A DNA stretch of 64,000 nucleotides, taken from assembly GCF_001428305.1 (NCBI RefSeq), contig NZ_LMRZ01000005.1, positions 295,392 through 359,391 on the forward strand, written 5' to 3'. Shown here piece after piece: positions 35,507 through 42,316 of the stretch. The notes beneath the pieces were generated by a model. That model did no database searches. It had not been told where the DNA came from and saw only the letters and a list, made by a program, of their open reading frames with translations. Position 1 is the stretch's first letter, and each line of letters begins with the position of its first letter. The position numbers and the translations under genes were made by a program. The DNA is from Janibacter sp. Soil728 (GTDB lineage Bacteria > Actinomycetota > Actinomycetes > Actinomycetales > Dermatophilaceae).

Positions 35507-36421
35507 TCACCAGTCAGCCGCCTCTTCCGCCGCCAAAGAAACCGCCTGGCCGATGTCTGCTAACGACGCCTGCCGCGGAAGGGTCCGCACATCCTGGTGA
35601 GCGGGAAAATCCCACACCCCCGTGTCGACACTGATCGCCTGCGGGTAGATCGTCAAGCCGGACTCGTCTGCCTCGACAAGCACCTGACGCTCGCCACCGG
35701 CCGGGTCCTCATCGCCTGGCTGCAGGTCGCGCCCGTGGGCCTGATCCAGCACCTCGACAACCACCTGACCCAGACGCGTCAGCGAGCCCTCTCTGGCGAC
35801 GTAGCCAACACTCGACGACGCCACACCGGACTGTCCACCCCCGCGAGCATCAATACGAGCTGTCACCGACCATCCACTGTGGGCACGACGGGCCGTGACC
35901 ACACCCTCGGAAGGGATCGACCCAGCACCTGCCTGCTGCCCCCGCCACGACCCGGCCGGACGCAGGACACCGGCACTGGCCTCCTGAGCGCGGGTGGCGC
36001 ACTCTCGAACTACGTGCCCCACGACCCCAGCTTCCGCGGGTTCGTCGACCACGACCGGCTCTAGACCCCCTTCAAATCCTCCTCCGGCACCGTCGGAAAT
36101 CGACGGCTCGAGGATCAACCGCTGGCCGCGACGAGTGACGTCTACGCAGACTGCCTCCGTGGTCAGGACCGTGTCCGACGGCAGCCCCAACGTGGCAGCT
36201 GCATACGAACGCCCCGGAGAGCCCTTCGCGATCAACGCCAGGTCGAGGATCCCCGACTGGTCCAACAAGCGCAGCACCGTGCCACCCAAGGTCTCGTCGT
36301 CCGGGGCGTGCAGCAACTCGCAGATGGTGGTGTCTGTCGAACCCGGATGAGATGCGAAGAAGGTGTTGACACCGATGAGGACGTCCTCACCATGCTTGTA
36401 GATGCTGACCCGCTGCTTCAC
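35507..36421 (-). CDS. Orphan immunity protein with internal duplication (CdiI/DUF1436-like)
   Basis: A 304-residue protein starting at GTG 36421, which overlaps the orphan toxin stop as GTGA. It resembles CDI-type DUF1436 immunity proteins in pattern: a strand start, then a D-x-LG-x2-V-x2-LLDQS helix, a middle strand, and a closing helix with G-x2-V/AV. The pattern occurs twice: ETLGGTVLRLLDQSG (43-57) with RLILEPSISDGAGGGFEGGL (101-120), and TRLGQVVVEVLDQAHG (215-230) with LTIYPQAISVDTGVWDF (256-272). So the protein looks like a tandem fusion of two immunity domains. No signal peptide. Family identity is by pattern, not search. Confidence 0.65.
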   Translation of the reverse strand: MKQRVSIYKHGEDVLIGVNTFFASHPGSTDTTICELLHAPDDETLGGTVLRLLDQSGILDLALIAKGSPGRSYAAATLGLPSDTVLTTEAVCVDVTRRGQRLILEPSISDGAGGGFEGGLEPVVVDEPAEAGVVGHVVRECATRAQEASAGVLRPAGSWRGQQAGAGSIPSEGVVTARRAHSGWSVTARIDARGGGQSGVASSSVGYVAREGSLTRLGQVVVEVLDQAHGRDLQPGDEDPAGGERQVLVEADESGLTIYPQAISVDTGVWDFPAHQDVRTLPRQASLADIGQAVSLAAEEAADW

Positions 36422-36747
36422 GGCCACTCCTTGACCTCCCCGAAGATTCCCTTCGTCTTGGCACTGGCCCGCGCGCGATCGACGGCAGCCCAATCATCGT
36501 CCCCCATGGAATCCTTCCGCACGAACACCTCGAGCACCTTCTGGTCGTAGTCCGTGGCCCTGACCCTCACCGGAGTGCCATCCGGCAAGGGACGGCTTCG
36601 AGTCTCTCGAACCTCGCGGGACCGCGGTGGGCGCCCAGCGACTGAACGAGTTGCTCGCTGCTTGGTGCGAGGGGAACGGCTTCGTGCCCTGACCACGCCC
36701 CGCGCACTGATAGGACCCACCGGTGCCCGAGGCGGCTGAAAGCACAC
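36418..36747 (-). CDS. Orphan toxin C-terminal module (no N-terminal delivery part)
   Basis: Open frame of 109 codons whose last about 60 residues look like a folded C-terminal toxin end (PDGTPVRVRATDYDQKVLEV, then DDDWAAVDRARASAKTKGIF and EVKEWP). It has no signal, no WXG-like domain and no good start; the first 45 residues are Arg/Ser-rich and doubtful. Its stop overlaps the GTG of the immunity gene. This is the form of orphan CT modules found downstream of polymorphic toxin genes. The activity of the domain is not recognised. It begins 10 bp after the YezG-like immunity stop. Confidence 0.55.
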   Translation of the reverse strand: MCFQPPRAPVGPISARGVVRARSRSPRTKQRATRSVAGRPPRSREVRETRSRPLPDGTPVRVRATDYDQKVLEVFVRKDSMGDDDWAAVDRARASAKTKGIFGEVKEWP

Positions 36748-36752
36748 CCCAC

Positions 36753-37012
36753 TCGGTCAGCCTTGGAACGGCTTCTCGTCGTCGCTGTCGAGCCACTCCT
36801 TGTACCGTTGGACGCTGGCGAGCCACTCGTCCTCGGTGTAGCGCTGCTTCACCAAGTGCCAGTCCGGGATGTTGTCCCAGTCACGCGGGTAACGACGCAG
36901 ATCATTGATCCACGACTCCTCTGCGGGCTCACGATCCCCGAACGAGGCGGGCTGGTCGTAGTTGAACGTGAAGTGATACTCCCCAGCGGGCTCGACCGTG
37001 CATTCCATCGAG
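36753..37012. repeat. Direct repeat copy 2 (within the intact immunity gene)
   Basis: The 260-bp 3' part of the intact YezG-like immunity gene, repeated at 35127-35392. Same orientation, 1.36 kb apart, with the orphan toxin/immunity module in between. Confidence 0.93.
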
Positions 37013-37251
37013 AACCACGTGCCCTTGCCCGGCTCGTACATTGCCTCGCTCAGATCCGACGTGACGATGGTTGCCGTGTCCGGCCACATGACGTCAGGTT
37101 CTTCACCAGGCACATACCCCAGGGCTGAGAACTGCATGAAGCCATCGATCGATGTGGCCGCCACCCTCACCTGAGTCCATCCCGGCGGAGCTTGCTCCGC
37201 GAGGTCACGCACGATCGCCTCCTGCATCTGCCCCACCTGCACAATGTCCAT
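36757..37251 (-). CDS. YezG/DUF600-like immunity protein
   Basis: A 164-residue acidic cytosolic protein directly downstream of the nuclease toxin gene (9-bp gap, GGAGG overlapping the toxin stop). It has the DUF600/YezG layout: N-terminal helix ending QAPPGWTQVRVAATSI, central strands, WFSMECTVEPAGEYHFTFNY (the G-x-(Y/F)-x-F-x-Y core) and a C-terminal W-rich helix ending (DEWLASVQRYKEW). In Bacillus, YezG neutralises the LXG toxin YeeF, whose C-terminus is also an Endonuclea_NS_2-type nuclease; the pairing here is the same. The role is inferred from family and position. Confidence 0.75.
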   Translation of the reverse strand: MDIVQVGQMQEAIVRDLAEQAPPGWTQVRVAATSIDGFMQFSALGYVPGEEPDVMWPDTATIVTSDLSEAMYEPGKGTWFSMECTVEPAGEYHFTFNYDQPASFGDREPAEESWINDLRRYPRDWDNIPDWHLVKQRYTEDEWLASVQRYKEWLDSDDEKPFQG

Positions 37252-37260
37252 CGCGCCTCC

Positions 37261-38670
37261 TCACTTGTTTCGGATCATCACTCGTTCTTGCCGTTGGCCG
37301 TTCTTGGTCCATTCGACCATGAAATTGTCGGGGCGTTTGGAGTCTCCTGAGTAGACCGGGACGACTTTGGACTCGATGGTCGGGGGCGGGTTCTCCTTCA
37401 GCAACGTCATCCACTGGCGCTCCAGACGCGCGTAGTCGGACTGGTTGGCCTGCCTCGACATCGCCCACTGGTTGATGCCCTCCCCCGGCCCTCCCACGCC
37501 CCTGCCGAAGATATGTCCACCCTGGTCGCCCGGCAACCGGTCACTCCCGCCGGCCGTGCGTTGCTGGTACCCATTGCGGTGCCCCTTCTCATCCGTCAGG
37601 ACACCATGGGCTTCCGCGATCCGACCCTGCTCGTCGGTGACGTACACGAACCGGTTGTCCACGACATAGGTGCTGTTCGGCTCCGGGTTGTTCAAGTCCT
37701 TGTTCCACGCGAACTTCTTCCCGCTGTCCACTCGCACGGCATGATCTGGGATCTCGTAGGAACCGATGCGCCTGACCGGTGTGTGTATGCCCGGAAGATG
37801 CTTCGCGACCCCTTCCACCGCATCCCCGATGGGGTGACGCAGGCTGTGACCCAACGGCCCCAGCAAGACACCGGCCGCCAGCCCGGCCCGGCCAGCGTTC
37901 GTGCTCAGCTCGTTCTTCACATACCCCAAGGGGTCCTCAGCCATGTCGCCGTAGGACCTGATCTCGTCAGCCGCGTACTGCGCGCCCTTACGACTCAACG
38001 GATTGTCGACGGGGATCGCGAAGAAGGACCCGGGGACCGGGATGGAGTACCCCAGCTCAGGAACGCGCTCCACCCAGTCAGCAGCACCGTCGATCCCGTC
38101 GAGGACATCAGCGCCCTGGTCGGTGAAGATCACCTCGCGGCGCCACCAGTCGTTCGCTCCGTCGAGCACCTCCCCAGGCGCAGGCGGCATCGGGATACCG
38201 AACCGACCGAACTTCTTCCGGACATCCGTCAACCATCGGCTGACCGGGTTGTCCGCGAACGGCATCGACGGCGGCAACGCCGTGCTGGCGTTCACCCACG
38301 GCAGCCGCGGTGGGCTCAGCGGGGCTGCGAGATCACCCAGGACGTCTCGCACATCCAAGGGCCTCTCCACCGTCCCGGGACCGCCGCGACCCGACCCGCG
38401 TGAACCTTGATCCTGCTGCTCGGCCTGCTCGACCAACAGCATCGCCAGCGTCGACAACCGCTCCGCCGCAGCCGCCAACACCTCCACTGACTGCTGCCAG
38501 TCAGCCGCGAAGACCTCCGTGTCCGGACCCGCCCACGACTCGACCAGCGCACCCATCGACGACGTCCCCGAATGCTGCACCTGCAGCACAGTCCGCGCAG
38601 ACCCCGACAGGCCCTGCGCCACCGACCGCAGACGATCCGTGTCCGCGCCGTGCGAAACCCCCGTGCTCAT
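37261..38670 (-). CDS. WXG100-like polymorphic toxin with C-terminal Endonuclea_NS_2-type nuclease domain
   Basis: A 469-residue predicted type VII-style toxin. Residues 1-85 form a WXG100-like helical hairpin (SWAGPDTEVFAADW with W-x-G at 46-48). A Pro-rich linker (85-135) leads to a middle region with Trp-containing helices and a Gly/Ala hydrophobic stretch (260-275). From about 335 the DNA/RNA non-specific endonuclease type 2 fold follows: TYVVDNRFVYVTDEQGRI, then GDQGGHIFGRGVGGPGEGIN with H386, N400 and N409 as candidate catalytic and metal residues, then SDYARLERQW. GGGAGGGCAGGGG precedes the ATG. It is followed by its immunity gene. No ESX core genes lie in the window. Confidence 0.82.
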   Translation of the reverse strand: MSTGVSHGADTDRLRSVAQGLSGSARTVLQVQHSGTSSMGALVESWAGPDTEVFAADWQQSVEVLAAAAERLSTLAMLLVEQAEQQDQGSRGSGRGGPGTVERPLDVRDVLGDLAAPLSPPRLPWVNASTALPPSMPFADNPVSRWLTDVRKKFGRFGIPMPPAPGEVLDGANDWWRREVIFTDQGADVLDGIDGAADWVERVPELGYSIPVPGSFFAIPVDNPLSRKGAQYAADEIRSYGDMAEDPLGYVKNELSTNAGRAGLAAGVLLGPLGHSLRHPIGDAVEGVAKHLPGIHTPVRRIGSYEIPDHAVRVDSGKKFAWNKDLNNPEPNSTYVVDNRFVYVTDEQGRIAEAHGVLTDEKGHRNGYQQRTAGGSDRLPGDQGGHIFGRGVGGPGEGINQWAMSRQANQSDYARLERQWMTLLKENPPPTIESKVVPVYSGDSKRPDNFMVEWTKNGQRQERVMIRNK

Positions 38671-38687
38671 CCCCTGCCCTCCCTTGC

Positions 38688-39689
38688 TCAGCCCGTCGAG
38701 GTCACGACGGCCTGCGCTTCACCGATGCGGATGGTCGTCGACCGCTCAAGCTCCATCGGGATGGTGCCCGACTGCCCCAACCCGGACCACGCGATGCTCC
38801 AGGTGGCAGTCACCGACACGTCGTACTCGCCCATCGCGTCGTACATGTGCCCACAGTCCGGGGACTCGGTCACCCCGAACGACGTGTCGTACTTCGTGCC
38901 CTTGCCGGTGCAGGTGACCGTCGTGCCGTCATCCATGTCCCACGTCAGCTTCGTGACCTTCGCGTTCGCAGTGACCGTGTGGCCACCCGAGGACGCCGAC
39001 GCGGTGACCGGGCCCATGGTGTGCTTGCCAGCGTCCTCCACCCACATCCACACCGGCAACCCCACAAGGCCGACACTGCCCGGCGCGTCCTTGGGCGCGA
39101 TCCCGAGCTTCGGAGCGCGCAACTTCATCAGCGCGATCGCCTGGTCGGCCAAGGTGCGCGCATTCGGCAGACGAGTCACCGCCTCAGACCCATCCGGAGG
39201 CGTGGCCGACCAGAAGATCCGGTTGCGCATAGCACCGTCGCCTGGACCACCAACGGTCATCCCCCCAGCACTGTCGACCAGACACGAGTAGATCGCACCG
39301 TTCGTATTCCCCTGCCACACCCCGGCCGACTTCGGTGGCGGCGAGGCCATCGCGCTGACATAACACCCAGCCGAGGCAGACCACCACGCGCCAGTCCCCT
39401 TCTGCACACAGGGGATGACCTTCCCGTCGTCACGACACACCGGCTTGGCGGTCGAAGCATTCCTAGACTGACTCGCCGGTCGAGTCGAACCGTCCTGCGC
39501 CTTCTCCGTCTCGCCCGGCCGGTCCTCAGTCCGTTCCTCCTCCAGTGGGATAACAAGACGACACGTGCCTTTGTCGTACACCTCGTTTGCTGTGCAATCA
39601 GCAGGTCTCTCGGACGTGGATGCGTATCCAATCGCCGCACCCGACAACAAGACAACTGATACAGACAGCGTCGCAGCCGTCCGAAGCAT
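38688..39689 (-). CDS. Secreted or anchored protein with PKD-like domain
   Basis: A 333-residue exported protein. Residues 1-24 are a signal or anchor (TAATLSVSVVLLSGAAIGYA). A Cys-containing linker follows, then a domain with conserved WMWVEDAGKHTMGPVTASAS and a PKD-like end (KLTWDMDDGTTVTCTGKG, later SPDCGHMYDAMGEYDVSVTA). Proteins of this form occur in actinobacterial secreted-protein operons. The ATG at 39689 is preferred since GGA lies 6 bases upstream and it gives a TGATG junction with the lipoprotein gene; ATG 39695 is the alternative. It lies 17 bp upstream of the toxin gene. Confidence 0.75.
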   Translation of the reverse strand: MLRTAATLSVSVVLLSGAAIGYASTSERPADCTANEVYDKGTCRLVIPLEEERTEDRPGETEKAQDGSTRPASQSRNASTAKPVCRDDGKVIPCVQKGTGAWWSASAGCYVSAMASPPPKSAGVWQGNTNGAIYSCLVDSAGGMTVGGPGDGAMRNRIFWSATPPDGSEAVTRLPNARTLADQAIALMKLRAPKLGIAPKDAPGSVGLVGLPVWMWVEDAGKHTMGPVTASASSGGHTVTANAKVTKLTWDMDDGTTVTCTGKGTKYDTSFGVTESPDCGHMYDAMGEYDVSVTATWSIAWSGLGQSGTIPMELERSTTIRIGEAQAVVTSTG

Positions 39690-40252
39690 CAGCATTCCGT
39701 GGTGGCTTTCTCCGCAGACACTCGCCACTTGCCGTCCTGTCCTGGACCATCGCTCTTGTCGACCGTGTATTCCTGCCTGTAGCGCTTACCCAGGTCCATC
39801 GGCTGACCCGACGAGTCGGTCGCAGACACGCGCGTTAGGTCGAGGCAAGCGACGACCATCTGCCTGGTGTCTGAACGCTCGGTCACGGTCAGCACCTCTA
39901 CCTTTGTCTTCCCCTCCCATTCTTCCCCCGCAGAGCGGGCTTGGGACAGCGAGTACGACCGCTGCTTGAACACATCCCCCGTCGCATACGCTCCGAACTC
40001 ACCGTTGCTCATCGACGGGGTCGTATAGAGCTTGTCCGAGGTCGCTTCAAGGCCCTTGACCGCCTGGATCGCTCGAGCGGCGTTCGGGTCCGCTGGTGTG
40101 GTAGCCGAGCTTGAGGTCGATGACGTGCTCGAGCTGCTCGAAGACGTCGCGGCCGTGTCGGTCGGCTGATCGGGGTCGGAACCGCACCCGGTCAGCAGCA
40201 CCCCACTGGCGACCAAGGCCAACGCCGTGCTCATTGCTCGTCGCGTGTTCAT
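39689..40252 (-). CDS. Putative lipoprotein
   Basis: A 187-residue predicted lipoprotein. The signal peptide ends in the lipobox LLTGC with Cys23, followed by a Ser/Thr-rich linker (about 30-50) and a soluble domain (AIQAVKGLEATSDKLYTTPS and on) with two Cys. GAGGAG lies 6 bases before ATG 40252, favouring this over the adjacent ATG at 40255. It is the first gene of the leftward toxin operon and shares one base with the next gene (TGATG). A role in surface display of the system is inferred only from context. Confidence 0.75.
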   Translation of the reverse strand: MNTRRAMSTALALVASGVLLTGCGSDPDQPTDTAATSSSSSSTSSTSSSATTPADPNAARAIQAVKGLEATSDKLYTTPSMSNGEFGAYATGDVFKQRSYSLSQARSAGEEWEGKTKVEVLTVTERSDTRQMVVACLDLTRVSATDSSGQPMDLGKRYRQEYTVDKSDGPGQDGKWRVSAEKATTEC

Positions 40253-40449
40253 CATCTGCTCCTCAAACCCAAGGGGCAGATGCACGCCCCCCTGACTCAC
40301 GTCTTGAACTCACACCGTGATCCACTCACGAAGGGGCAGCACTTCCGGCGACCCCCTCGCCAGCGGATTCAGATCGAGCCACTTTCGCGACCATACGACC
40401 ACAAGAAGAGGCGACCTGCAGGACGAGAGCCTCGTCTGTGACGAGAGGC
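40253..40449. other. Promoter-side gap of the toxin operon
   Basis: About 200 bp between the lipoprotein start and the zinc-finger gene stop. The promoter for the leftward toxin operon must lie here unless transcription reads through from the zinc-finger gene. No clear -35/-10 pair or coding frame was recognised. Confidence 0.4.
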
Positions 40450-40761
40450 TCAGCCCTCGTGCACGCGCGTCCAGTGCTCCTTCAACCCTCCCGACGTGAT
40501 GAAGGCGTGCCGACATACCTCGCACCAGTGCAGTTCTACCTGTGCTGCCCAGTCGTCGATCGTCGCCGCCCACCACCAGCGCCTCGGGCCCTCCCTGCCA
40601 TCGGGAGGCGGCACCACCCCACTGCGCCTGTACAGGGACTGCGCGGACAGGCTCCACCCGAACCGCTCCCGCAGGTCGCGGGCCACCGACCGCCACAGAG
40701 CCTGCGTCTGCCGCGTGCCTGCGCCGCTGGACCGAGGCACGCACCCACACGGGCGAGGCAC
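40450..40761 (-). CDS. Small protein with a C2H2 zinc finger
   Basis: A protein of up to 103 residues. The C-terminus holds CEVCRHAFITSGGLKEHWTR followed by VH, a perfect classical C2H2 finger (C-x2-C-x12-H-x4-H) with the usual hydrophobic Phe and Leu. Upstream, LYRRSGVVPPPDGREGPRRWWWAATIDDWAAQ resembles a winged-helix or excisionase-like unit. Codon third positions are almost all G or C, supporting real coding. GTG 40761 is a weak start, and a later start such as GTG 40740 is possible. Not paired with a recognised mobile-element gene. Likely DNA-binding; target unknown. Confidence 0.62.
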   Translation of the reverse strand: MPRPCGCVPRSSGAGTRQTQALWRSVARDLRERFGWSLSAQSLYRRSGVVPPPDGREGPRRWWWAATIDDWAAQVELHWCEVCRHAFITSGGLKEHWTRVHEG

Positions 40762-40768
40762 TCATGCC

Positions 40769-40797
40769 GAAGGCCCCGTCCACCCGGCGGGGCCTTC
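40769..40797. terminator. Hairpin upstream of the zinc-finger gene
   Basis: GAAGGCCCCG (40769-40778) and CGGGGCCTTC (40788-40797): perfect 10-bp stem, 9-base loop. It lies between the tRNA and the zinc-finger gene, so it can stop transcription from the tRNA side. Confidence 0.6.
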
Positions 40798-40841
40798 GTC
40801 GTTCCCAAACAGCTACTCAGCACCAAAAGGCCCTGAACAGC

Positions 40842-40882
40842 ACGAAACCTCGGCCAGATCGAAGATCTGACCGAGGTTTCGT
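40842..40882. terminator. 19-bp near-perfect hairpin downstream of tRNA-Leu
   Basis: ACGAAACCTCGGCCAGATC (40842-40860) and GATCTGACCGAGGTTTCGT (40864-40882) pair over 19 bp with one mismatch and a 3-base loop. Much longer than needed for termination; AT-rich ends. It may be a terminator or part of an old integration junction. Confidence 0.7.
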
Positions 40883-40889
40883 GAACCCA

Positions 40890-40909
40890 CGCTCACAGTT
40901 TCGTGAGCG
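40890..40909. terminator. Terminator of the tRNA-Leu gene
   Basis: CGCTCAC (40890-40896) and GTGAGCG (40903-40909) form a 7-bp stem starting 9 bases past the tRNA 3' end on the minus strand. Confidence 0.55.
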
Positions 40910-40917
40910 ACTCTCTG

Positions 40918-41003
40918 TGTCCGAGGGGGGACTTGAACCCCCATGCCCTAATACGGGCACTAGCACCTCAAGCTAGCGCGTCTGCCAATTCCGCCACCCG
41001 GAC
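40918..41003 (-). tRNA. tRNA-Leu (anticodon GAG)
   Basis: Read on the minus strand: acceptor GTCCGGG pairs with CTCGGAC at the 3' end plus discriminator A, the T arm is GGGGGTTCAAGTCCCCC, and the anticodon arm is CTAGC-TTGAGGT-GCTAG, giving anticodon GAG. A long variable arm (TGCCCGTATTAGGGCA) marks it as a class II tRNA. CCA is not encoded. tRNA-Leu genes are common integration sites; the accessory toxin region lies on its 3' side. Confidence 0.95.
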
Positions 41004-41090
41004 GAGTGGTGCATCCGGCAGTCTTTTGGGACCACCGGGGCAACGACGTGAAACTTTACACGCGGATGTCGAGAGTGAGAAATCCGCCCG

Positions 41091-41501
41091 TCACGGGGTC
41101 TCCGCAGCCACCTCAGCAGCGCCGACATAGAGGCAGAAGGGGTGCCCCGACGGGTCGATCAGGACCCGGACCTCCTCCTGCGGCTGGTGCTCCGACAGTC
41201 GCCCACCGAGGCGTAGCGCGGACTCGACGGCCACGTCGAGATCGCTGACCTCGATGTCCAGGTGCATCTGCATCTGCTGGTCGCCCGGCAGGGCGGGCCA
41301 GGCCGGCATGACGTGCTCCCGCTCGAGCTGGAAGCCCAGGTAGACGTGGGCGCGTTCCGGCGCGATGGTCGCCCAGTCCTCCTCGTCGTTCTGGATCCGC
41401 CACCCGAGGACCTCCGCGTAGAAGCGCGCCAACCCCCTCGGGTCAGGCGTGCCGATCACGGTGCCGAGGTAGTCGTGGGGCGGTCGTCGTCCATGGAGCA
41501 T
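41091..41501 (-). CDS. VOC-superfamily (glyoxalase/bleomycin resistance-like) protein
   Basis: A 136-residue protein with paired beta-alpha-beta-beta-beta modules: LGTVIGTPDPRGLARFYAEVLGW and later MHLDIEVSDLDVAVESALRLGG, ending LIDPSGHPFCLYVG. Metal-site residues (His in QMHLDIEV, Glu in the second half) are partly present. Substrate unknown. ATG 41501 is preferred to GTG 41510 because AAGGTGG lies just before it. Confidence 0.82.
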   Translation of the reverse strand: MLHGRRPPHDYLGTVIGTPDPRGLARFYAEVLGWRIQNDEEDWATIAPERAHVYLGFQLEREHVMPAWPALPGDQQMQMHLDIEVSDLDVAVESALRLGGRLSEHQPQEEVRVLIDPSGHPFCLYVGAAEVAAETP

Positions 41502-41515
41502 GACGTCCACCTTGC

Positions 41516-41707
41516 GTGAAAGCGGCCCTCCACGCCAACCGGACCCGCTCTGGCCCCGTGCTCGAGACCGTCACCGCGACCCGGTTCGCGGTCCACCGTC
41601 GTGCGTCCGGGTGCGTGCACAGCGGGCTCACCGACGACCATGCCGCCGAGGTCCAGCGTCTCCTCGACCGACTCGTGCGCCGACCGGCCCACTGGACGAG
41701 CGCTTGA
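41516..41707 (+). CDS. Possible small helical protein
   Basis: A 63-residue frame from GTG 41516, divergent from the VOC gene. It has a basic N-terminus and a helical C-terminus ([20 protein letters not shown]). G/C-rich third positions support it, but no family is recognised and the frame lies opposite another open frame. Could be spurious. Confidence 0.35.
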   Translation: MKAALHANRTRSGPVLETVTATRFAVHRRASGCVHSGLTDDHAAEVQRLLDRLVRRPAHWTSA

Positions 41708-41738
41708 CGCACGATCCTCACGTCCTAGGGTCGGATCC

Positions 41739-42284
41739 ATGGATCTCACGCGACCGACCGCACCGGCTCCCTACGACCTGCTGCCCGCCACGGCCCCCTT
41801 CGAGGTGACGAGCGAGAGCTTCACCGACGGCGGCCCGCTCGCCGATGCCCAGGTCTTCGACGACTGGGGCTTCAGCGGTGGCAACCGCAGCCCTCAGCTC
41901 GCCTGGACCGGGGCCCCCGAGGGCACCCGCAGCTTCGCCGTCTCGTGCTTCGACCCCGACGCGCCCACCCCCGCCGGCTTCTGGCACTGGACCGTCGTGG
42001 GGCTGCCCGCCAGCACGACCTCCCTGCCGGAGGGCGGGGGCGCCGAGGGTGGCGCGCAGCTGCCCGAGGGTGCCTTCATGACGGCAACCGACTTCGGCTC
42101 CAAGGCCTTCGGTGGGGCCGCTCCGCCGCAGGGCGATGTCGCCCACCGCTACGTCTTCGCCGTGCACGCCCTCGACACCGACGACCTGGGCATCGACGAC
42201 TCGGTGACCTGCACCGTCGCTGCCTTCACCTACCTCCAGCACACGATCGGGCGGGCCGTCATCACCGGCACCTACCGGGCCTGA
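41739..42284 (+). CDS. YbhB/YbcL-type PEBP family protein
   Basis: A 181-residue phosphatidylethanolamine-binding-protein-like protein. Visible motifs are [32 protein letters not shown] (cut here by the family's DPDAP box), [12 protein letters not shown] and [11 protein letters not shown]. No signal peptide, so cytosolic as in YbhB. Binding partner unknown; bacterial members may act as inhibitors or small-ligand binders. Confidence 0.92.
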   Translation: MDLTRPTAPAPYDLLPATAPFEVTSESFTDGGPLADAQVFDDWGFSGGNRSPQLAWTGAPEGTRSFAVSCFDPDAPTPAGFWHWTVVGLPASTTSLPEGGGAEGGAQLPEGAFMTATDFGSKAFGGAAPPQGDVAHRYVFAVHALDTDDLGIDDSVTCTVAAFTYLQHTIGRAVITGTYRA

Positions 42285-42316
42285 GGGGTATGACGGACGT
42301 GTCCGCGCGCTGAGGG

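Noticed and set aside
38310..39659. 449-codon + strand frame across the PKD-like gene
   Set aside because: Pro/Arg/Thr-rich antisense shadow; the minus strand has a signal peptide and a PKD-like end in a tight operon.
40310..40783. 157-codon minus frame overlapping the zinc-finger gene
   Set aside because: The alternative frame contains a perfect C2H2 finger and better third-position GC, so this frame is taken as the shadow.
41456..41749. 97-codon minus frame upstream of the VOC gene
   Set aside because: Overlaps the VOC gene start out of frame and the PEBP promoter region, with no family resemblance.
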